Assembly (NCBI GenBank): GCA_033065855.1
Contig: JAVXUO010001613.1
Location: forward strand, 833,336 to 897,335
Length of the DNA stretch: 64,000 bases
Direction of reading: 5' to 3'
Origin: Escallonia rubra
Lineage: Eukaryota; Streptophyta; Magnoliopsida; Escalloniales; Escalloniaceae
The notes under the pieces are model-generated. The model saw only the letters and a list, made by a program, of their open reading frames with translations. It was not told the origin of the DNA and searched no databases. Every line of letters starts with the position of its first letter. Position 1 is the first letter of the stretch. The position numbers and the translations under genes were made by a program. This document shows positions 23,846 through 35,700 of the stretch, piece after piece.

Positions 23846-25674
23846 TTCAGCAGAATGTGGAATGAGAAGAAAATGCCAATCAGTGACTAAAGCAAGAAAC
23901 TAAGCTGGTTCTCTCGGTGTTCGTTCTCCAAGCAAAAGCTCATGGAGAATCAGTTCCTCTGATACGGTATTCCAGGAACCAGGAGCCCAATGCTATATCA
24001 GACTTTGGCTTTCTCCAATTTCTGGGGTATTCCAGAAAGATGATAAATGATACTCAAGTGGCCCCCATTTTATCAGCATTGACATACTTATGAGTCTTAC
24101 TAATTTATTGTTTGCAGTATCTTAGTTTAATTGTTTCTGCCGGCGAGGAGTTCTTGACATCATTTAGTACTTCACTTTCTAACTCATACATGACGAATAT
24201 GAATTTGCAAATGAGTTTATATGTACGATTTCAAAGGTTTGGGGCTTACATGAGATTACTGTACCTGATTCTGACTTCTGCAATTTAACAAAAACATCAT
24301 ATGGGAACAAATGTAATATGTATCTAGTTGCAGCATATCTTTAAACAATTCATTCTATAGATCCCTGAAGGCAGAAACTCAACGACCAACTTCTTTTATG
24401 ATGAGTCCATCACCAACAACTGTCTGCTTAAAAGCTTCAACTAGTTTTAACGATTTGAACTAGTGAAAAATAGGGCTGACTTATACAAGTTAGGAAATAA
24501 ATACAAAGCCAAAGGAATCGATACTTCAATATGCATGCCCCTTTTAATGGTTTTAAATTTAATAATTATTCACGAGGAAAATGGCTCGTAATTTTCTATT
24601 AGGTGTTATTGAAATCAAGATATTTGCCCAAAATACGAAGAAAATGGCTCGTAATTTCAATTAGGTGTGCTTGAAATCAAGATATTTGCCCAAACATCTT
24701 TGCCCCAACATATTAGAATTAAAAGGAATTGAAGGTCATGGAATAAGGAAGGCATTATGTAAGAGCCAATGGCAGGCCTTCTGGAATTGCACCAACTACA
24801 AAACTAAGCGTAGCAGTAACAATTCTGACCGCAGAATTAATATGTCATCAACCTTTGTTTTGTTTGCATTGAAAGCTCCTATTCTCAGCTTCAATCTGTA
24901 GTTCCTGTGAAATGGCGAATTGACAAGAAAACCAGAATTACAAGGGCAAACTGCCATTTTCAATTGATGACGTTAACTCAATGTGCTGAGCTTGAAGAGA
25001 CGTTTTCTCATTGCACTCGCGGCTGATTGTGCTCATAATTTCGCCTCACATCTTGTTCATAGTAACCAAGTGACCAGCATTCTGGCGCACCCATATGCCA
25101 CCTTGGTGCCAGAAGGCAAAATGGATATCCTAGAACCCCTGCGCGGGGTGAAGCAAGTCCTTTCTTTCACCTTTCCAATCTTCCTTCTTCCGATATGGCC
25201 CCCAATTTGCGTGCTTCCTATTTGAACTTTAGATATGGGCAGCTGGAGGTGAAGTGCTCTTTGCTTCTTCTTGGATCATAAGATATTGAACAAGCCTCAG
25301 TGTTTGTCCAAACCTGACCTCTCTTAGGATCCGTATTCTATTTTACTTCTTAACTATTTCTAGCTAGGGGAGAGTCCTTTTTGTTATTTTGCTCTCTTGT
25401 GCACTTCATCTGTACGAGGATTCGGAATTGGCTTGCGTCCTATCCCAGAAACAAATAAAATGTACCCCGTAGAGGGTGGAACGGCCATATGGTTCTTGGG
25501 CATTAGGTCAACATAGTCATACTCATGGGTATACGTAAGCCAAGAAATTTGTAAGTTCCCAGTAAAATGTTCAAAAGAAGAAGATAAATTTCCTCATAAA
25601 GTACGTATTAAAAAAACACAAAAAAACGTAGATGTTTGAAAGTTACATGTATATGTAAGAGATTCAGCATCTGA
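23846..25674. other. Spacer of third tandem unit
   Basis: Homologous to the spacers at 617-3601 and 12125-13785. Apart from the ACA scrap at 24765-25135 I see no gene. Confidence 0.6.
24765..25135 (-). pseudogene. ACA core fragments stranded in the spacer
   Basis: Two pieces, about 24765-24885 and 24945-25135, align with canonical coding positions 34622-34740 (TM4 and preceding loop) and 34800-34990 (actuator to TM3). They are in the correct order but riddled with indels. The second piece is the counterpart of 12983-13190. Confidence 0.7.
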
Positions 25675-28600
25675 TCATTTGACTTTAGACTTGTATATTG
25701 GCCACCTGACATTACGGAAAAATAATATGTTCAAGATAGGGATATACTTGACAAGCCAGGAAATTGGCCAAGATATAGCTGCAATGGCAATGCAAATGCC
25801 CCACTGTCCCGTATCCAACCTAGCTGTATCTGAATACCTTCCAAAGACTTGCACCATCAGTGCCTGAATGACGACAGTTATCCCATTGACTGCCCAAACC
25901 AACTTCTTCCTCTGTATCTCCTCAAAGAAATTTTGCTCGAAACTCCTAACGGTAAACATGTTGAAGACTTGACAAAGGAAATATGTGTGGGAGATCATTG
26001 TACTCTGTACCTTGTTGCTCACTTTGAAGAGTGTGTTTCCCTTGAAATGTATGGTTAGGAGGGTGGCTACCTGATATAAACTTTGAACCAATATGTTCCT
26101 AATCATGATGTTGTTTATCAGTGGCTCCTTCCTGTCCCTAGGTGGCTTGTGCATGATCTCACCAGGCGGTTGCTTTACAACAAGAGTTAGAGCAGCCACT
26201 GTACCCAATATCAGCTTTAACCACACAAGTTGAAACACTGGAAATGGGGACTTACCTTCTGAAACTACTTCAATGAAGTGAACACCACGGAGTTCTCTGG
26301 GAGAAATTTCCATCACAGAGTCGATTATCAGAGCAACAAAACTTGCGGTCAGCAGATATTCAGTGTATGCCTGGATACCGTCATAAGTACCTCTACCCCA
26401 CCTCAAAATGTCCACTGCAGACGGAAATTCATTATTGAGGATGATAATTTCTGAGCATGCCTTGGCCATTTCTGCACTTCTACTCCCAAAACAAAGACCG
26501 ATATCAGCTTCCTGTAGTGCTCTTACATCTCCTATGCCACGTCCAAGAAATGCAACAACGTTCCCCTTATCTTTTAAACACTGCACAAAAAGAAATTTGT
26601 CCAAGGGTGTAGCTCTTGCCATCACACGAATGTAGTCAACTTTTTCAAGTCTCTCTTCTGATGTATAGTTTCTAAACTCCTGACCTTCAACTACTATGTT
26701 ATGTTGATTTTTACCAGCCTCAAGTATTCCACATTCGGTAGCTACATTACTGGCAGTGAACATGCTATCTCCTGTGATCAATTTCAAGGTAACTCCAGCA
26801 CCTATACAATCATTTAAAGCTTTCTTTACTCCAGGACGAAGCGAGCTTCTTAAACCCACCAAGCCTAGTAGAATTAGTGTTGGTGGGCTGGAAGTGAAAA
26901 ATTCCTCTATTGATATTTTTTTGTGTGCCAAAGCTATGCAGCGAAGGCCATCTTTTGCCATTCCTTCAATCGTATGCTCCAACAGCTCCCTTTCAATCTT
27001 GTTCATGGCTTTGACAATTCCAGTGGTCTCGTAATACTGTGAACACATGCGTAAGATCACATCTGGTTCTCCCTTGCGATGCACATGGAATGATTTGTCA
27101 GCAGTCTGGATCAATACCCCACTTTGTTTGTTCTCAGGGTTAAAGTATTCAGTTCCTATTATGGTGCAGCTTTTCTTCAAAGCTTCTATGTCCATGCCAA
27201 TTTTTTGAACTGCCCAATCAAAAATAGCCTTTTCGGTTTTTAGAGGAGACTCGGACAATTTTGAAGGGGGCAGACTTGTATTCAAACCAGTCCCTTGGTG
27301 AAGCAACTCTAGAACATATGGTGCAATCAAATTGCAAGGAACTCCTTCGATAGAGCTAAGACCTAACCAAAATTTGGTTACCTGTTGCAAAAGGAAACGT
27401 ATAGGACATTGATGGGATAGTAGCATAAGATATAAATGCTTCTCATTCACGAAATATAATGGATGACCATGAGACACAGTAATACTACTAACGAAAGGAG
27501 AATTCCATCATTATTTAAGTGAAACAAAATGCCTTGTCAAAAAAGAATTGATTGGGAATGTGAAAGAATTTGGAGGCGAGGGGAAAGGTGGGAGTGATCA
27601 TGGGGGCTGATCCATGCCTCAGGTGTGTGTATGAGTGGAGTCATTAGTGCAAGAGTGCGGTGATCTACCTGAGACTTACTATTGTGGTTGCAAATGATCA
27701 GAGGCTGCTTTCTTCTGAAGGACTCTTGGCACGGTACATCCCATTGTCAAGGAGGTTACCTGATTGCAGGATACTGGTTGTTATTGAAGAGGCAAAGATG
27801 GCTGATTTCCTAACGAGTGGGAGCTAGTTGCAGTTGCTAAATTTGACATGTTATACGAGTGTAACCCAGATGGGGATGATGAGGACTAGTGATTTGGTTC
27901 CTGCAAATAATGGTAAGTTCTCAGTGAAGTCTGTTATCAGATGTTTTCAGGAGGAGGCGTGAGGGGATTCCGTGTGCAGAAGCGTTTCTGTTTTCAGGCA
28001 CCAAGTAAGATTGCTCTTCTTCTTCTTTTTCTTTTTCCTTGTATAAGACAGCAGTTTTGGGAGCAATTCTTTGTTTGGATTAAAGAAGAGGTATCAGATT
28101 ATTGCTAAATCATGTTAGATGTTCAAGGAGGAGAAGACAGTAAACAACTGTCTTCTAGTATTATGAGGCAATAGGTGACTTGATGACGATGTTACTCGTA
28201 CAGTTTAATTATATGCGAGGAACCACATTTGAACTAGTGACTCGAGGATCTCGAGTCCTTAGACTCTACCACTTGAGCTGTCCCGCCCATTGATCCGGGA
28301 GCTCAAGTTTACCATTCTGTAAAGCTACTCTCGGACGAGTTTTCAACATGCTTTATGTTCTCTTCTAGTTTATTCTGGCAAAGTGAACGGTCTGTTAAAT
28401 GGGAGGGAATATATCTGAAACGCCAAGATATCAACACATGATCTACCTAAATTGTGGAGGCCTCGCCTTATCAGGTCAAAGGGAGTGTGTCAGATGCTAT
28501 GCAGTTTTACCCCTGCTAAACAGAGGTGGTTTGTGAGGCATATGACTCTCACTCAACTTTGAAATGCTACGGAGAGACCACAAAGAAATCTAAAAGGGCT

Positions 28601-29924
28601 CGAGATTTAAGACAACGGCCTCATGTTGATCAAGATGAAAGATTGGCCACTTCATGTAATTATGATCTATCCATATAGAAATCCAACCACAGGCGTCACC
28701 AGGCGACTATCCCATGAAAAGTATATTTGCTTCATCATGAAAATTAAATTGACCCAGAATAAGTACCTCTTTGGTGTCCGTAGTCAGGCTGCCGGTTATG
28801 TTTGTACATATGGTGGTGGCCTGTCCAATTACATGGCAAAGCGAGGGTCTTTTCAGTAGAACATCGGCATCCATCATTCTCTTCATGGAATAAGCAAGAT
28901 AAATTTTGACAGCCAGCAACAGGTCTTTTGGAGTTGAAGCTAACGCAATCATAACTGGAGTGGTTGCAATTCCCACTAAAGCGGCGACTACATCAAGGAA
29001 TTTCATCTCTCCACCACCAGGTACCCTATGTAACGTCTCATTGTAAATGTTCCCTGCAAAGAAGCGAACTAACACCACTAAAAGAACCAGGAAAGCAACT
29101 GCACGACCAGCCTTACCAACGAAAGATGTAAGGTTTTCGCACTGATCTATGAGCCTACCATCTAAATGAATTATATGGCTCTTTCTGTTCTTGCCAACTG
29201 CAGTGACCAGCATCTGAGCATGACCATGGACAACACTAGTGCCGGAGAACAAGAACAAGTTGTTGAGGCTATCAACCTTAAGACGCTCAGCTCTACCGTT
29301 TAGTAAGTTTTCTACTTGTATTGATATCCCCCTTAAAAACAGTCCATCAGCAGGAACTCGATCTCCAGGCATCAAGAAAACTACATCACCAACGACAACA
29401 TTAGATATTGGTATTCGCTGCGACTGGCCGTGTCTCACAACATCAACTTGCGGGATCATGCTGCTCGCTTTGGATAGCTTTTGGAATTGCTTGTCAGGCC
29501 AAAAGTTACTTATAGCAGAGATGATAATTATTGCAAGAACAGCTGCAAGGGCTATTGCCCCGTTTTTCCATCCTTCTCTGAGGCCATCATTTCTTATGCC
29601 AAAACCAATTGAAAGAAGAGCACAACTGAGAAGGATGAGGATCATTGGATCTATGAGGGCGTCCAAGGCAAACTCAGAGAACGTCTTTGCTGCAGGCTGT
29701 TTCTTTCCATACACATTCGAGCCAAAGGCTTTTTCTCTGCTGCTGATGTCATCTTCATCACCATTGATTCCGTCCTCCACATTGGTTTCAAGTGCTGTGG
29801 CTACGCCAGCAACACCACCCAGCTCCTCAAGGGACCTCTGATCTTTCCTTTTCACAAGCTTGGTGATGCTTGATATATCGATGCCAGAGAAACGAATTGG
29901 CTCAACTTCAATTGAAGTAGACAT
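25675..29924 (-). CDS. ACA-like Ca2+-ATPase pseudoenzyme, intact two-exon copy, 954 aa
   Basis: Exon 1 is 29924-28767 (386 codons) and exon 2 is 27381-25675 (568 codons plus stop), spliced GAG|GTACTT...CAACAG|GTAACC in phase 0. The whole P2B fold is present: TM1-TM2 near 90-142, actuator domain, TM3-TM4 near 268-342, P and N domains, TM5-TM10. However the catalytic Asp is Asn375 (NITGS), TGES is NGRA (209-212, with a one-residue deletion), PEGLP is PKDLL (332-336), TGDGTND is LGRGIGD (665-671), and the TM6 ligands are Lys775 and Gly779 instead of Asn and Asp. The N-terminus lacks the calmodulin-binding stretch. The loop between TM5 and TM6 is about 16 residues longer. K489-G490, TGD (589-591) and ARATPLDK remain. 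I infer a non-pumping protein; expression is unproven. Confidence 0.85.
27382..28766 (-). other. Intron of pseudoenzyme copy 2
   Basis: A 1385-bp phase-0 intron at the same position as in copy 1 and near-identical in content. It contains the same antisense LINE relic (about 27680-28170) and tRNA-like head (28217-28289, minus strand). An upstream ATG inside the intron also opens into exon 2, but splicing joins the two halves of the fold exactly. Confidence 0.85.
28217..28289 (-). repeat. tRNA-derived SINE-like head, second copy
   Basis: Counterpart of 16317-16390 within the duplicated intron. The A-box-like and B-box-like GTTCAAATG elements are kept, with several substitutions in the arms. 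Confidence 0.4.
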
Positions 29925-31098
29925 GAGAGGGACCTGGTTACGAGTCAGAGGTGATCACCACGTCTTAAATGGTATGTTGGGAATTAACAGAATAAAAGAG
30001 AGTTCAAACACCTGCTGTCTTATTGTCCCACTATGGGGAAAGGGTTATACACATCCATGCAGATGGCAGAAGAAAGCGGGGTTAAGATTAGAAATTAAAG
30101 ATCTGAAAGGAAAGTGGTTATCATGGCCACTTCAGGTAAGATTCCAAAGAAGCAATGTTTATTGGGAAAGTGGGAACCGACATCGGCGTCGGCGTCGGCG
30201 TCGGCGTCGTAGATAGCCAACTACTACTTATCCAAATTTGGTATTCAGAGGCAGATGATCGAGTTGCTTTAGCTGAAGGCGTGTCAAGTAAGCATACAGA
30301 AGCACAATATATAGAAGAAACTGAGAAACTGTGGAGATATTACTATTTTTCTGTAACCCTCTGGAGGAATCACTGGACTTGACTTTTTCCAAGACGTAGA
30401 AGGAAGGAACAGACTTTGTCTAAGAGACTAACTATCCTTCAATCATGTCAATGTCTCTCCAATGCCAAGCCAATGGTTGTGCCAGTAGTGTGCACTGTGC
30501 AGAAACGGTAAAGCTATAAGCAACTAACTGTGCTGTTTCCTTTCATCTTGGGGTTGTTTGTCAATCAGGGAGAACCGTCTCACGTTTCTCAAGATAGCCC
30601 ATTGGTAAGTTGTATTTGTAATCTTTGGCTGGACACCTTTCTCCTTGTAATCTATGGCTGGACACCATTGGTAAGTTGTATTTGTAATCTTTGACTTTGG
30701 TTCCCTACCCAAGTGGGGAAGTGATTGATGCCTTGTATAATCACAGTTGAGTTTTTCTATTCCAAATAGAGATCGGGATGGCTTGTCGATTAGCTTAATA
30801 ACTGCCCCTTAAAATAATTTTATTTCGTTGTTGAGTTGGAGAACTTGTTTTGTGTCTATAAACATTTTTTTCTGACAGTTTTTCCTTGCTAGCCGATCGT
30901 TGCTTTGCCTTTAGATTGTTGTAATTCTCCTTTGTCATGTAGCTTTGTAGGACTTGGCCTGAATCTTGTTAGCTCACAGCCTCCCCAGCTATTCAATCTA
31001 GAGCATGACTCTGACAAATGACAATAAAGAAGGTAATGTTGAACTTGTCTCTATTACTTTTGGAATTAGCAAAACCTATTGAAAAAAAATTCTTCTGG
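29925..31098. repeat. 5' flank of pseudoenzyme copy 2, duplicated at 18027-19190
   Basis: Near-identical to 18027-19190. Differences include a (GGCGTC)4 tract at 30185-30208 and an internal triplication around 30598-30690 (ATTGGTAAGT followed by TTGTAATCTTTG). No gene is recognised. It ends at the junction near 31099, where the 2.46-kb block present in unit 2 is missing. Confidence 0.65.
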
Positions 31099-31620
31099 TA
31101 GAGTTCAGGAAATATACTTCAAAGAAATTCCTGTTCTCTTGCGATTGTAGAGTTCTAAGCTTTTATGAAATCCCTAGTAGCATACTCACTGAAAGAACCT
31201 CCTCTGGCCTTCTACCATGTTCTGAGGCTAAAATTCGGAACTCCAAAATTTTCTATCTAACGACGGATCAGCTTAAAGAGAATTACATTTCTACTTAAGA
31301 AAACTTGTAAAACCAAGTTGCATAAACGAGTACTACGATACACATCCTTAATCACCAGAAATGCTTGGGACTGCTGGTAAGAAGCTACCCAACTATATGA
31401 TCTTCAGATGCAATTGAACTGCCACGTTTGAAGCTTAACAATTGTTATTCCACTAATTAACAGATACAATAGAATTGAAACATGACATATTAAACTTATG
31501 AAAGAATAACAGATTATTTGAGCAAGAAAATACGATCAGTGGTCAATCTTTGTTTTGGAGAATTAGTAGTTAAGCTTCAACTACGTGTCCAGAAGGTTAC
31601 TGCCTTACTGGTTAAGTTTC

Positions 31621-32010
31621 TGTGCATGTACTTCAAGTTCAACCGGTATATGCTTGACAAGCGAACCTGTAGGCCAAGATACAGTAGCAACTCTAATAAA
31701 CACTCCTCCCCCTCAGTATCTACAAAGTTCTTCAGAAAATCCCCATCACCTCTTGGAGAAATGATCCTTGCATAGAATCCATCCAGAAACTGGCAAAGCA
31801 CACAGTCTCTTAACTATGCATTGACACCAAAAATCTCTTCACCTCCAACCTGTAAGGTCAGAAGGATCATGATATGGTATGAGACTTTGCGCTATTAGGT
31901 TCCTCCACATGACATTGGTGATAGGTGTCTCTGTCCGACCAACATGCTTTTTATCCAGGAGTTGTTGTTACGCTGCTCTGTGGTGAGAGCGAGAGCCCCC
32001 AAGGCCTTTT
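31621..32010 (-). pseudogene. C-terminal scrap of a canonical ACA pump, second copy
   Basis: It aligns with 32791-33310 of the intact pump with the same internal deletions as 22184-22465, but extends further (through the region encoding the TM6-TM7 loop). Multiple frameshifts. The flank 31100-31620 is near-identical to 21660-22183. Confidence 0.75.
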
Positions 32011-32781
32011 TCTAGTTTCTCATTAGTCACTCTCCAAAGTAGCTGAAATTTCGCACTAGTTTTCTTTCCTAATTACTGGTGAAGTTGGTTCATTCTAGAG
32101 TGGCTATATATGTTTAGGTTGTCTATGCTATCCTACGGAGGAATTTGGTTCATCATACGGTTAACTGGTTATCTAGGCTGTTCCTATGAAGTAATTTGGT
32201 TCATGATAAGGTTAATTGATAATGTTGCAGATTTGTTTGTGAGTTGCTTGACTTCTGCTAGCACGATCTCCCAAAACGCAAAAGCATCAATAACTGTCAT
32301 ATCTTTAATTCAATCTGGATAAGTTTCAGCTACAATGCCGGGGCTGGCCACTTGTTGTGGAAGCACAATTATATGAAAAACGGACTTCGGTGATAACCAA
32401 AGGCTGCGACGCCAAAGCCAAAGTACTTAAGAGGTCCATGTTATATGCATTATAATTTATACACTGTAAACTTCTATCCATATTCCATCGAAATGTTCTT
32501 AGTACACCGTCTCTTCTATTCGGTATTTCCCACTGGTTATCCTTGTTACTGACCCCCAGCTAAGCAGATGTCATTCCAGAAACAAAGATTTACAATAGGA
32601 CTGTGATACCTGATACGCTGACAGAAACAAAATGAAGAAACTTGAGAAAAGCGTATCCATCGTGTGCAACGGACTACTACTCAATTACATAAATACAAAG
32701 ATATCAATTACAGAGGATTCGTTATTATGAGATAGAAAGAATGAAATGCCGGCAGATGCTGTAATACGTTTGGCTATGTGC
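32011..32781. other. 3' flank of canonical pump 1, partly duplicated at 58316-58842
   Basis: Homology to 58340-58560 and 58690-58842 is obvious. No gene is seen. It would contain the 3' UTR of the pump that ends at 32782. Confidence 0.55.
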
Positions 32782-35700
32782 TTATCTTCTGTACATGTAC
32801 TTCAACTTCTGCCACTTCAGTAAACTGAAAAATGGTGTCTCCGGAACCGGTATATACTTCACAAGCCAACCTATAGGCCAAGAAACGGCAGCAAATCCAA
32901 TACAGACTCCCCATTGACCCCAATTTAACCTCTCAGTATTTGCGAACTTCTTCAGAAACTCCACCATTACCACTTGAAGAATGACTGTTATCCCAATAAT
33001 TCCTAGAAATAGTTTGTTCTTATGTATGCCCTCGAACACATTCTTCTTCTCGAGCTTCCTTGCATTAAATTCATTGAAAACCTGGCAAAGCACAAACGTA
33101 TTGAATATCAAAGTGTCCCTTACCTTTGCATTGACTCCAAAAATCTCTTCACCTCCAAACTGTAAGGTCAAGAGCACCGCTATCTGATACAAGGCTTGAG
33201 CTAATAGGTTCCTCCACATGATGTTGGTGATAAGTGGCCCTGTACGACCAACGGGCTTCTTGTTCATGAGCTCTTTTGTGGGCCGCTCAGTGGAGAGAGC
33301 GAGAGCGCCCAACGTGTCCATAATTAGGTTGACCCATAGCAACTGGACTGCTGTTAGTGGTACTTCACCAGCTGAAACTGCAGCCACAAAATTGATTACT
33401 AGAGCTGCTACATTAACGGTTAGCTGAAACTGAATGAACTTCTGAATGTTGTTGTAGACGCATCTTCCCCATCTCAGAACTGTTGCAACAGAAGCGAAAT
33501 TATCATCCAAGATAACGATATCCGAGCTCTGTTTCGCGACTTCAGTACCCTGGATACCCATAGAAAGCCCAATATCAGCTTCTTTAAGGGCAGGTGCATC
33601 ATTTGTGCCATCACCAGTGACAGCAACCACATGCCCTTTCTGTTTAAGGCATTGTACCATTAACAATTTGTCAAAAGGAGATGATCTTGCCATCACACAA
33701 ATTTTGTCAACTTTTTCCATTCGCTCCTCCGGCGTGTAGTTACGGAATTCCACCCCTTCTACCACTGCACCGCTGTTCATGTCCTCATTCGGCTTAAGTA
33801 TTCCGCATTCAGTTGCTATAGCTCTTGCAGTAAAGACATTATCACCCGTGATCATTTTGATGTTCACTCCTGCATACTGACAATCTTCAACAGCTTTCTT
33901 CACCCCAGGCCGACATGGATCCTTTAGACCAACCAGCCCCAAAAGGGTCAAGCATTTGTCATCAATCTTTTCGTCCTCCGCGGTCTCTTGAACCTGTTTA
34001 TGTGCAAAGGCAATGCATCGAAGACTGCTAGCAGCCATACCTTGAATTAGCCGATCAAATCTGCTCCTTTCAGTATCATCCAGGGCCTTGATTTCTCCAG
34101 TTGGATCATAGTATTGCGAACACATTGCTAGAATCATCTCTGCAGCTCCTTTCCAGTGAACATGGACCGTATCATCTGCATTTTTCTTCATCAGAACCCC
34201 ACTTCTCTTCTTCTCCGAATTGAACGCTTCCACGTGCAGAATTCTGCAACCCTCTTTCATTTTCTCCATATCCATATTCAGTTCTAGAACAGCCCAAGAA
34301 AGAATTGCCTTTTCTGTGGGACTGCCCGAGAACTCGATATCGGAACCTGAAGTAGGTCTGTAGACACTACCAGTTGTATTCAGACCAACTCCTTGGTGGA
34401 GAAATTCAAGAACATTTTCTTTGAGGGATGTTGAGCTTCTTCCTTCCATTGATTCTTGACCAAGCCAAAACTTTGTTACCTTCATCTGGTTTAGCGTGAG
34501 AGTTCCTGTCTTGTCAGTGCATATGGTGGTGGCAGAGCCCATTGTCTCACAAGCAGAAAGCTTTCTCACCATAGCCTGATCAGCCATCATTCTCTTCATC
34601 GAATAAGCAAGAGTTAATGTAACCGCCAATGGTAGCCCTTCTGGAATTGCAACAACTACAATGGTAACTGCAGCAGCTACAATTCCCACCACAGCATTAA
34701 TGATATCATCAACCTTGGTTTTGCTCCCATTGAACTCTGTATTGCCATTTTCATCCTCTGTATTACCTGTAAAGTATCGAATCAACAAGACAAGAAGGAC
34801 TAGGAAGGCAACTGCCAAACCAACCTTCCCAATTGATGAAGTCAGCTTGTTGAGCCGAGCTTGTAGAGGTGTTTGCTCATCAGTGTCGCGGCTAATTGTG
34901 CTCATCATCTCTCCCCACATCGTGTTCATCCCAACTGAAGTGACCAGCATTCTCGCGTAACCATCTGCTACCTTAGTCCCAGAAAACAGGAACGGATTAT
35001 TGTCACGATTTACCTCGACATGATCACTTTCGCCAGTCATGCTTGATTCATCCACTTGTAATGAATGACCGTCTAGAAACAATCCATCAGCAGGCACTTG
35101 ATCTCCAATCTTCAAGCAAATGACATCTCCAACCACAATGCCATATACAGAAATATGTTGCCGCCTTCCATCTCTCACCACTTCTACTTGGATATTGTTG
35201 CTCACGTTGGACAACTTGTCAAACTGTCTGTTTTGCCTAAAGTTACTTATTGCCGAGACAGATATGACAAGGAAGACAGCAACAAAGATGCTACCACCAT
35301 CATACCAGCCTTCTTTTGGTCCGTCCTCTTTCATGCCAAAACCAAGAGAAAGTCCAGCACAAACCATGAGGATGAGAATGGTTGGATCCTTCAAAGCTTC
35401 CCAAACAAATTCGAAGAAACCCTTCGTAGGCGGCTTTTGATATGTATTTCTTCCAAAGGCCTCTTGTCGTCGTAAAATGTCTTCGTCGTCGGCATGTATG
35501 CCACTTTCAACGTTTGTTTTGAGAGCAGAAGCCACACCTTCAACCCCATCAAAATTGGCAAGCTGGTCTAGATTTTTGCCTTTAACAAGTTGGGTTAGAC
35601 TTGACTGATCAACGCTGGGAAAACAGGGGTGTGGCTCAAGAACATCAATGGCTACTAGTCTATTAAATGCCACGGGTGAAACCTTACTCTTTTTTCTTGC

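Noticed and set aside
25675-27477. Exon 2 as a separate gene starting at an ATG inside the intron
   Set aside because: Consensus splice sites join it to exon 1 in phase 0 and recreate the family alignment (KE|VTKFWLG); a separate start would give a pump without its first half.
33218-35475. Plus-strand open frames opposite the pumps (also 59348-61605, 29239-29841, 14515-15141)
   Set aside because: They are antisense shadows of the conserved ATPase codons and have no domain of their own.
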